Below the pieces are notes generated by a model that was given only the letters and a program-made list of their open reading frames with translations, ran no database searches and was not told the DNA's origin. From assembly GCA_003342815.1 (NCBI GenBank), contig PTEX01000145.1:1456201-1520200 (forward strand): a stretch of DNA of 64,000 bases, in the 5' to 3' direction. Of this stretch, positions 38,754 through 50,100 are shown one piece after another (the stretch's first letter is position 1; every line of letters begins with the position of its first letter). This DNA comes from Eudromia elegans (lineage: Eukaryota; Chordata; Aves; Tinamiformes; Tinamidae). Position numbers and translations under genes: made by a program.

Positions 38754-41020
38754 GTGTCTCTTTTTCCTCCATTTTAACCCTTTTGGGTGAATTTCAATCA
38801 ATATTTGCCTCTGCACTGCAGAGTTATTCATTTTAGCTAAAAACGTTATTAAAAGCTTTAAAAATAAATTAGCATTAATATCAACCTCAGTTCAAAGATT
38901 GTGCCTGCCTCTTGCTGAAAATTTAAACAAAACAAGAAAAATAAACACTGGTGATACACCACCCTCCCACTGCTCCCAAATCATTTACTCATGACTGGTT
39001 TACATATAGGATGCAATCTGTCAAGAGCCTCACGCTTGCTCATTTCATTTTTGTCACTAATTTATCATATTATGAGAATTAAGAAGTTGGTCACAGAAGT
39101 CAGCTTATTTATAACTCCGCATTTCATTTTTGATAACTGCTATAAAAACATATGGCACAACAAATGACTTCAGTTTTCTTTTCTTTACAAATACTTTCTC
39201 TCCTCACAAGTTATTCACTGCATATGCAGGCTGATGTTAAAACAGCTTTTAAAAGTGCATACTCCATGAAATAATTCCTGGTTCACTAAGGTACTTTATT
39301 ATTCTGTTAGATGCTAAAAAAGCAGCTTAGTTTAGGGAAATTTTGTGGTCTGCATTATGTAAGAACGCAAGCACAGTGGTCTTTCTTACTATATTGACTG
39401 TGGTCCTATGAATAAGCAAAAAAAAAAAAAAGGCAGCACACACTGAGCTTCATCTTCAATGCTTTCTGTTATTCTTGGTCTTGAATACACTCGAAATTAC
39501 TGACACAGCTGGACAGGTGATACTTAGCAACCTTAAAGTAAGAGAATAATCAGCTTGCTCCCCCTCTATGCCTTTAAGGTCAAAGCACGATATAAACCAT
39601 GGATTCCTTGTTTGTGTGCTATACATTCTTCTGGAAAGACACAGTACAACATGATCTTAGAGCTATTAGCTAGTAAGCTCTAAGTAATATATGTACTATG
39701 AAAATCCTATGCACTTTATTCTGGCATTGTAAGAATTCTGGCTAATGAATCGACTCTAAATAAGCACCATCAGGAATAAATGTAAACCACCTAATCCAAC
39801 ACCAAAAGGTTGTTCTAGGGTAGGAAAAAATGGATAATTTGTTTTACCTGTAAAAGATAGGTTGATGTTTACATCTACCATAATGGTGCCTCAAGGGTGG
39901 CCCTATCTAATGCACACAGCTTTGAATCAGATTAACAACTGAATTTTATGAATTGTCACAGGTCTTCCCAATATGTTGAAAGAAGAATGTTTTTGTTCTT
40001 ACTATGAAAAACATACAACAGCAACATAAAACATCTCTATTTAAGCACACCTTTGAACTACAGACTTCCTTTCTAACTACATTGCACTTTCTGTGTTTCT
40101 AACATGAATACAGCCTAGAAATGTTAAATTGCCTCCTGTCTTGGAGGTGCTTCCTGCGGAAGGAGCACTATAATCTTGATTGATGATTGAGTGTTAAATC
40201 TTCAGCACTTTTTTTTCTGGTGCTTTAAATCATCATGAGAAAATGTCCAGCTTTGTCAGAGAAGTATGGTGATAGTTTAACCTTCACTCACATAAATCAA
40301 TGTAGAAAGCATATCTATCCAGGGCAATACTAAACAAAGCATATAACTTCAACAACTTTATTTGTTCAGTGAGATCCTGGAAGGAGGTTCACCTTAAATT
40401 TATGCTTAAGTAGAATTATAATTCTCCCTCCAGATTACAAGATGCTTGACAGATAAAGTGCTATATAAGTGGCCGTGCTGCTGTCCTCCACTTTGTGCAT
40501 ATTTTTGACAGATCTGTAAACTGTTATGTTCAGGACAATCCCCAATCTGATGTTTTGTTTGTGATCAATACCATTTCAAACAACATTTGAGTCTATAAAA
40601 TAGAAAACCAATATGTTCTTAAGCAAAACCCAAACGCCACTAGTAAGAACAGATATTCAAAATAATAGAAACTAAACACCATTATTCCACTACCCTAAGA
40701 ATAGGGCAAACTCACAATGATAACAGCTATACACATTCACAGATGTTCCTTCATAACATGAAGATATAAAAATTCAAACTAGCTGAACTAGATTAGAAAC
40801 TTGCTCTGACTGGATGATACTTCGGAGGTCTAGCATTCTTCCTGATTCGACTCTCGGACCGGATCATCAGTCTCTGGGACTGCGAAAGGTGGCATTAACA
40901 ATGATGTGAATCCCTATTTTCACAATAATAAACATGTTCTTAAGTAACTCACCACATGTCAGTGGGAAAGAAAAAACTGAAACCTATCCAAATGCATTCC
41001 CTGATTGTTTTTTCTTTCTT

Positions 41021-41164
41021 TTAAAGCCCGGTGGTATTTGTTGAAGAAATGATTGGTGCCCAACTTGGATAAGTATAGAGATCAAACAGAGGCACAATCC
41101 ACGTCATAATTCCAAGCATAACTACAGCAACGCTGATGATGTTAATGCCCACACCTGCCTTCAC
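41021..41164 (-). CDS. SLC13A1: SLC13A1 exon 15, C-terminus and stop
   Basis: 144 bases, 47 codons and TAA (41021-41023). The acceptor is CTTTAG|GTGAAG. It encodes VKAGVGINIISVAVVMLGIM, then TWIVPLFDLYTYPSWAP and a short tail ending NTTGL. The last membrane span is followed by an extracellular tail. The NTT sequon at 41030-41038 corresponds in position to the single C-terminal N-glycosylation site known in rat NaS1. The tail sequence itself (SSTNTTGL) differs from mammals, as expected for this variable end. Confidence 0.95.
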   Translation of the reverse strand: MKAGVGINIISVAVVMLGIMTWIVPLFDLYTYPSWAPIISSTNTTGL

Positions 41165-44100
41165 CTAAAGAAACAGAAAAAGCAAAGCAGAGACAATGTA
41201 AAGACTGTGAAAAAGGGTAGTTAAAATAGTAAAAATTAGACCTTAATGTTCCCAAGTGATTGTCAGAGTGCTTGACGGAGTTTTGCATAAAACTCACCAT
41301 GTCCATAACAGATAAATGACCATATGAAAATACAATGGCATTGGATGGGTTTGATACTGGGAGCAGGAATGCAAAGGAGGTGCACAGGGTAGTAGGTATC
41401 AAAATAAAAAGTGGGTTCACGTGAATGGCTTCAGCCTGCCAGAAAATAAAATAAAACAGAAAGAACAGATGTCAGGGGAGACATTTGCCAGATGAAATAC
41501 ATCAAATACAAACTTATTAAATTAACACAAATGAATGGTGAACTGAACCAACAATTTAAATAGCACTAATAACTTTTTAAAATAGCTCCTATTTAAAATT
41601 ATATCAAAGGAGCAATGGTGTTTATAGTAAAAAAATAGCTACTGAACTTTAAATTCACAGCTAATTCCTGCCTAATTTTAGGCAAATTTGTAAAAGAAAA
41701 GACACAAGGCAAGCATTAAAAATAAAACATCATGAGAAAGATTTTTAGGGTTGAATTTTTATATAGTATATGGAGAGGGGGTTTGAGGCTATAGACCAGA
41801 AGATGACCATAACAAGTATCAAAGAAGAAAAAAGAATTGAGTGTTTTGGTAAAGAAGACAGGACTGGGCAAAGAAGAGAAGAGCAGTACACATAAAGTCC
41901 TTCTATTAGTCCTCTCTTCAATTTGCTGGTAGCTGGAATATTCTGGTTGGATATTTTTGTCAGAAATATGGTCCTGAAGAATTCAGGTGTCTGCTGAACA
42001 AAACCCCCGAGACAACCAGCTCACCAGTGCCCAACACAGCCCTGTTGTATAAACTATTTTATGAAGACTAAAGAAAATCTGCTTCTTTGACCGGCTTTAT
42101 TATAACACAGGTGGTAGAATACATTCTGGTTATAAGCAACCTCTATTATACTTACCAAAGGAGATAGTATAGGCAAAAATATTGTGATGGTAGCTGCATT
42201 GCTAGCCACTTCTGTTACTGAAGTGACAATAATGCATGATATCAGGATAATCAGCCACAAGGGCAATGATCCTAGAGGGCTTAATTTACTTCCTACCCAG
42301 GCAGACAGATTTGAAACCTGCATAAAGAATATGACAACACGAATATGTTATGTAAATTACTAAAAATAAAATTTAATAAATGGTATAGAACAGGAATTTA
42401 CAATGTTAATTGTGAAGTATTTATATAAAAGAAAAAAAATGGACATAAAATATTTCCCATGTTCCTTCTACATACTTTAAGCACATTGTTCTATTTGCAC
42501 TCTTGACCTTTAGGAACCCATGCAAACCTTATTCTGTATATTTATACTTATTCCTTAGAGAATTTTAAGGAGGCAGCCTCAAAAATTTTAATCTGCCTAC
42601 CTAAAGGTACACAGGCAGAGTGTGGGACACATCCGCTTGCTTTACCTGAGTAGTCAACATTACTGGAAACTTACATCAGGGATATTGGCCATTAATCATA
42701 TATCTCTGGAAAAAGTACACGCAAGTACTCTGGAAAAAGTCTGCACAACTCCCACCACCATCATGCTTATATTAAAAGCTTATAATAACAAACAGCAATC
42801 ATCACTGTGCACAGTCTCTGAAGATAATCTCTTTTTTTTTCTTTTCTAAACTTCTTGAATATTCTTCCTAATTATCATATTCAATATTGCTACAAAATTA
42901 CTTGTTAAAATAAGAGAATAACTTTGAATCCAATGCATGTCAGAATTGTTCCTCATGTGGGTCATGCTAATTGATCAATATCATCCATAAATTGCATTAC
43001 CTCACAGCCGTCTGCCAGTGCAAACCCGCCACCAACCAGAATAGCTATTTCCCAGGGCATGCATGACTGAAATTCCTTCCAAGTAATCAGTGGACTGTAA
43101 CCAAAAACATCTAGAGAAAAAAAATAAAAAAAGAAAACACAACCCCCCCACAAACGTTTAGGAAACAGATTGAAAAACATCTTGAAATAATCTCTCTCAG
43201 GAAATACATTAGAAATCATCATTATAACACAAATAAAGTCTTCGACATGAACAACCTGTGCTTCCTGGGACAGACCCTTAGCTCGCAAAAACTGTCACAG
43301 CTCGAAGTCTGTAGAGTTATAGCAGTTTCGACCAGTGGAGCATTGGTTCATGTCCCCTTCTCCTTTATGTGGCAGATAGCTATAGAATATCAATATGATT
43401 GATTTATTCAATCGATTTGCTCTATTTAGACAGATTGCTGAGCAAATTCTTTTTCACATAGATTCATCTAAGTCCTGATATTGAACTCTCTGGGAACCCA
43501 CTGTGTTCACTGATTTCAATAGCAGAGCTGAATGAGCGAAGAGGTCAGTCCTGAGGCATACTTTGATCAAAGTAAATTCCATTTTTAGAGGAAAAAAATT
43601 AATGAAAATAGATTCATTTACCATGTTGAATTTTGTAGGTTACCTTAAATATGCAAAAGTAGATAAGCAAACCCAACCCTGTCTCATGTAATACATTCCA
43701 AAGCCTGGTAAAATCAACAGAAAGGTTGTTTCCAATGGTTTTAGTATGTTGTACGTAGTATGTTCCAATATGGCACTAGCTCTTTGCATGCTATATTGCA
43801 AAAGCATTGCCATTTATTTCTAGGTTAGAAATAGCTTTACAGCCCAGTAAGACATTATCTTGTGTGACTGTAATAAAACTAGACTATGGAGTAAGAAAAA
43901 AAAAAATCCCCAAAGGTATATCGAGTGGAATTCATTTCAGTTGAATTAAAACATCTATATATGAACTGTCAACCAGATTTCCTTTCATATTTGTATAGAA
44001 AAATGGGAAAGTTTGGGAAGTCATTATTTGGACCTATTTCAGATATTTCTGTTAAGGTGCCAATCATTTTCTTTGGATGCCATTGCACTGAAATAAAGCT

Positions 44101-47100
44101 ACCTAGAGGTGGATTTTGTTGTCCCTTTGAAGATCCTTTATCCTGCCAGTTAGGTAAAACCAAAGCAGTTCAAGTATAAGACATATACAAAAGTGTAGTA
44201 TCATGTAATGTAGAAAGTAACATTCAGTGGTGTTCAAATTCAGATCTTCTCTATCAATACAATAGAGAAAAATCAGGTTCCATGAATTTTAATAATCTTA
44301 TATCCTGAACTTTTCTTGAATTTTCTATTTTTACCATATAGTCTTTACTTATTCTGGATACTGAAATGAAGAAAAAAGTTTCTTCTACATTCTTTTTTAT
44401 TTTTACTCCATAGCTTATTTGAATTTCTTCTTGCCAGAAACTTCTAAGCAAATTTGTGTTCAAGTTTCTGGCAGTGTGGATGAGTGCTTAATTTAGACTT
44501 CGCAAAGTACTTCTATCATCCATGTTTTCATTTGACTTAAAAACTTGTTGGTCTTTAATATTAAACAATAGTATTCTAACAAAAAATATTTATAGTTCAT
44601 TCTTAGATAATATTGTAGCAAAATCTATGTCAAAATATACTCAACTGTTTTCTCCATTTGAAGTCCTAGACAATGTTTTTGATGGAATAATAAAGAAGAG
44701 AACACCAATCACTAAGGCAGTTGTTGAATCCGTAGCAAAGCCTTTATACCTAGAGAGAAGTTAACAAGAATCACACAAGAAAAGACAGCATAAAAATATA
44801 ATAGCAAAAGTATGTTTTATCACACAGAAATCGGTTGGAGGATGGAAATGTTTGGAAACTACTGATGATTAAACAACTGATTTTCAGACAAAAGGTAGCC
44901 ATATTCTTCAGTTCAATGGTGAATTTAATAACTTTATCTGCTCTGTAGTATATCCAGTCCAACAGGCTTTAACTTTGCCCACCCACAGAAAGTGATGCTC
45001 CTGCAGCAAAGGGAAGACTGGAGCTTCATTACCAGCCTCCTATGGCTGTCACTGTGCACGTCACAGGCGTGAGGGCTCTAATTGCTGTGGACATTTCTGG
45101 TACGTAAGAACTGCTTGCACCAGTGTGTTTCTTAAGCTGATTCAGTTCCCTACTAATTTGCACGGAATATCACCGAGATCTGGGAATGGGCAAAGCTGAG
45201 CTCTAAGGTTGTTTTAACCTGTCATCTCATATTTCTGAATGCTCCTAGGTGGTATTAGAACTCCATTTCTCTTACATTAGTCAAGAGATCACTGAGAAGA
45301 ATAAGAATTCTGATGAAGAAAGTTTAAAAAAGTGTTATAACTGTAGTTTGTTATTAATTTCTTGTTCTATTTTCTGTAAGTTCTTCTTTTCTCTATATTA
45401 ACATTTGTCCTCTCAGCCTCAGACACATCCTGCAACAGTAGATGCAAGTATAACTCCCCAGCAGATACATGGCTTAAGATTTTATGCTAATACAAGGCTT
45501 CCACTGAGAGGGAAAATCATCTCTCAGTTAAACAATACGAATGCATAATCTGATAAAGCCCTTTGCTTTGACGATGGCGTTAGGTGGTGAGACTCAAAAC
45601 ACCCTAATATGCACAGCACGTTGACACCACAAACAGCAAAATGTTAGTTGGCACAGGCAGGAATGAACTTTTAACAAAGTTAAAGGCCCTCCAGTGTATT
45701 TCACCTCTTGCATTGTCTGTCAGCACAAAAGACACTTTTAAAAACAAATTATTATTTTCTAATGGCTTCCCTAGGCAGGGAGGTTCTGCCTATATGTCAG
45801 ATTTAGCGTGGGGGGGGAGCACCATAGCTGAAGAGTGGCAAAAAACTTCTCCTAGCTTCCTATCCTGCATTCTGCTGTGACTTGAGGGGTGTTTTACAGG
45901 AAGCCAGGACCTGGATTATAAGGAAACAACTGATGGCACTGCTGTCTGGTAGACAGCTGCTCTTCTCCCTGTATAGTTTCGTTACTGCTTAAATATAATC
46001 AGCATTCCTGATTGATGAGTGCATAGCACTATTTTTGGAAAACCTATTTGAGAGACAGCACTATCTCTATATCTATAGTGATAAGATATCACCATTGTTA
46101 TCACTATTAATATAGATATATGTGCATGTTTATACAGCACTCCACATATGTGCACACAAACAGACTTAACAGATAGCAGTTCTTGAACTGGAATAATAGT
46201 TTAAAAAAAAACACACAACAGCCTCCCATTTGTCATACTGTTATGATGACACATGTGGCTCTATTCCAGACAGAAGCTTTTCAAATATTACTGAATTTTG
46301 AGATGAACATTTTTCAAATCCATTTAGCCAAGTTATAATGCAATTACCTATGCAATATCTACCTGCTTGTAATACTATAAATCTGATTATCCTATAAGGA
46401 AGGGAAAAAAAAAAAAAAAAAAGCGGCTGTCATTTAAGAAAGACTCACAATGACTTGAACTAAAAGCAGTGTAGAAAGTGGAACCATGGACAAATTAACC
46501 TGCCCAATTGCATTCACGTTCCTGCTTTGCATCCAATCTTCAATATTGTAGTTGTACACATTCCAAAAATGCACACTGGCCTTGTATTAGCCATACCGAA
46601 AGGACAAGCCATACGGGAAAGTGGAAAAATGTGCTGAGACACACACTCAGGCTGCAATCTGACCAGAGTGGAGAAAGTCCACCTTGCATACATGAACTCC
46701 GATCCGCTGCAATCCCGGCCCACGCTCCCGTTCCTTAGAAAGTTCATAAAGACCTGGCCAAAAGCCAGCTTGAAACTCATCTTAATTGAAGCTTGTATCC
46801 TGCAGCAAGTACAGCCTGGAATGAAGCCAGAACAGGGAGAGGAACTGCTGTGCCAGGAAGGATACGTGCTCTTGCAGTGTCAGCACATGGAAAGGAAACA
46901 GGCGTTTTTGCACTTCTCAGCAGTGTTACCACACTTGTTATTGAGAGCATTGGGCATCCGCCTCTAGTGGCAAGTAGCAGGCACTCAGGGCAAGGCAGTA
47001 AAAGACTAGTCTTCGATAAGTTCACAGAGATTTTCGGGTAAACACAAATACAAATATTTCTGTTGGGATCACAAAGAATTGTGTCTATATTTTAATTATG

Positions 47101-50100
47101 TCTTAAGTAACTTGTGTGAATGTAGACTATCACTGAATGTGGGCTGAGCGTGGTAAGAATTCCTTTCTTCAGGGAAAACTTAAAGCATTCAGTTTACTTT
47201 GTCAAAAGTTAAAATGGGATATAATTATATCAGATAACTATATCCTTAAGGCATCTATTACAGAGAAGCTTCTAACCTAGAAGAGAAAGACAAAACAGAT
47301 GGCTGGAAGCTATATTCAGAAAGAAAACAAGGTGCAAATTTATCTCTTCTACTTTGGGAACAGAAATGATTATCAGCTGGGGCAAGCTATCAAGGAAAAT
47401 GGTAAATCCTTCCATTGCTTCCAAAATACGCAAAACTTATATTTTAATATCTTGAAATAAGCTTAGGTGCTTTCTGGGAACTCATGTTCTAAGATAATAA
47501 GTATATATATCAAGCTCAACTTTTAGAACAGGGTAGCTTCTTGTGATGGTCAGTATGCTACGTTAAACATGCTGACAGTCATGTCCTGCAGTTTAAAAAC
47601 CTAAAGGAGGTGTGAATCCTACTTAAAAGGATTCATTCCTTCTTAAAACCTATCCACTGGCCTAGGGTGTTCGTCAGGTTACTTATGACTGTAGCATTGC
47701 AGTTTTGTTCCTCTGGTTTAATGGAAGTTTTTATAGTGGGGGCAAAGCTCCTCTGTACAGGTGACAAGTTCCCTGAGGCTGACTATGGAAAAAATCCTGT
47801 GGGAAGTGAGTACTGTCATAAATCAAAGTGCAGGGAACATTTTCTTGCATTTGCTCTGTGTAATATAAACTTAAGTTTATATTGCAGGCATCTCGCACAG
47901 GCAAATGTGCATATATTGTTATACTTTAAAAAAATCCCACTGAACAGTTCATCGACACAAGAGATAGGCTACAGTAACGCAGTACTAGAAGTCTTTGAAT
48001 CTTAGGGTGATGATGCAATGCAAGGAGTGGGAGAAACACAGTTCTTTGAGGTGTTTTTTTCCTGTTGGTCCTGCGGGTGTGAGCCCGTGCTGTCAGAATC
48101 TTGTGGGTTAGCTGGATCAGCCACGCGGCACGCTGGAGGCACGTGGGATACTGTTGTGCTGGAGAGGAGGACGGGGCTGGCCATCACAGCAGCTCCGTCC
48201 TCTGCTCTCCTGGCCACCTCTGCTGCCACCCTGTTGCGGCAGTTGTTGTTCAACAGCTGTGGTCTTGAGTGAGCAAAACGAGCTCGGGCTCTGAGCCTCA
48301 ACTCCGGGATGGGCCTGCCTTACTTTGGGAATGTTTTTGTTGAAGCATGCAGGCTTTGCTTCTCTTCAGATTAGCTCATACAAATTATAATAAGATTCAG
48401 CCTAATGTGCCATGGCCCATGTTTGCATTCTCTTCCGAGCAAGCGTTAGAGCACCCACAGAGGAACACCCCCATGCAGAACACATGACTGCTTTTACTCT
48501 CAGTGAACAAAATCCTCAGACAAGCAATAAATAAAAACTTGAAATAGGAAAATGCAAGTAGCTGGACTGAAATCACTTCTTGGGCATAAGCCTCCTCTAA
48601 TTTGAAAGGCTGTTCACGATGCTTGTTTTTTAGTGTCAGTTAAATGGTGTTTGATGAGCACTGGATATTGGTATGAGGGGTAAAGGCCGTGAAGCCAGCC
48701 TGATTGCTTAGCTTGCTGATTGCTTGATTAGGTTAACACTCCAAAGGCCCTTCTTTAAGCACAGAATATTTCATATGAGATAACGATCATCAGCCCTTCT
48801 GTTATGGTTATGATGGAAAAATATTCTTTTGTTATTTTTCACTACTTAAAATATTTAAACATTTTGAGACAATCTGAGGGGTTTATGCTTTTTAATTCCA
48901 TTTCCACATGAAAGAATTCAGCTCTGTGCTTACTCTGCGTGTGCATGTTGTTTGTATGTGTATGTGACACCACATGATGGTGGGGACCCTATTTAAAGTG
49001 AGGAGGGATGATGGGGGTGTGTGCACATGTCATCCAGGATGGAGACACAGAAACACAAAAACAGAAAGTACCACCTGAGTCCAGCTTATGACTCATTGTA
49101 TGTTGCCGTTGCACATTAAGTACAGAAGAGTCAAAATAGCAGTGTTTCACAATACTCTAGAGCTGCTACTCTACTAGATACTCTACTCTTTATCACAGAA
49201 TAAAGGAACCAAAATTGCAACGACTACAGCAAGAGTATATGAGAGATCACAGGAATCACTGTATCATAAATTCTTGCAGTAGTGAGGGATTTCTTAAGGA
49301 AAAAATTCCTAGGTTATCCTGCAAAAGGGATTGTATAGTCAAGCTGAAGCAGAAAGAAAAGTAAATGCAATAGTTCTGCAGGCCTGTGTTTTTATTGGTC
49401 AGTTTAACTATAAACTTCAGATAGTTACCTATGAACAGATAGTAATTTATAGCAGTAATTAAAGCTGTCAAAGCAGAGGAAGCTTGGCCTGTATGAATAG
49501 AAGTACAGATATCAGTAAGGACTATAGATTAAAAAATGCTGACTAGAGATCTTATCCTTTAAATTGCAGATTTTACAGATAAATTGTAACATTGGACATC
49601 ATGCAACCTACCTTACCAGTCTAAGTCTAAAAATAATAGTATAATTCTTTTTAGGTGATACTCTCTCTTAACTTGTAAGGAGTTTAGTCCATTTTGAACA
49701 CTGTGCAAATATATTAATGAAATTGCTGGAGTTGTACCTGTTCTGCCTGAATACGCTATACAGGTTTTCAACAGTTTTAGCCTGGAATCTTTCCAAAGTA
49801 TTTACAGGGTTTTTTTTCCTAGCAGAAGAGCAGGTATTCAGTTAAGACGCAGCATAGTTCCTGTTGATATATCAAAAAGATTACTTACTTTGGAAAAAGT
49901 GAAGACCATCCAGGGATGAAGCCAGGGTCTCTGGTAAACCACAACACAGTCATCAGAATGAATAGGACAAGTGTAACAATTTCTGGGTAGCTGTGACAGA
50001 AACATACTTGTTTACATTTTACTGAATTCACACTTAGATTTACTTAGAGCATTTACGGATTTAGAGCAATTTACTGATTTACAGTTTAACATACCTTAGT

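Larger units (their letters stand above)
38158..41020 (-). other. Probable SLC13A1 3' UTR and immediate downstream DNA
   Basis: About 2.9 kb after the stop codon is AT-rich, free of recognisable interspersed repeats and without convincing ORFs. On the minus strand AATAAA occurs at 40357-40362, 39715-39720, 39295-39300, 38748-38753 and 38158-38163. The last two are followed by GT-rich sequence. Mammalian SLC13A1 mRNA has a long 3' UTR (family knowledge), so use of one of the distal signals is plausible. The true end cannot be fixed from sequence alone. Confidence 0.5.

Noticed and set aside
41021..41032. C-terminal TGL as a class I PDZ-binding motif in SLC13A1
   Set aside because: The C-terminus of NaS1 is extracellular in the accepted topology, so a cytoplasmic PDZ contact is unlikely.
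42962..43288. 108-codon minus-strand ORF as a complete protein
   Set aside because: Only the part 43001-43110 is coding (exon 12); the rest is read-through into introns 11 and 12.
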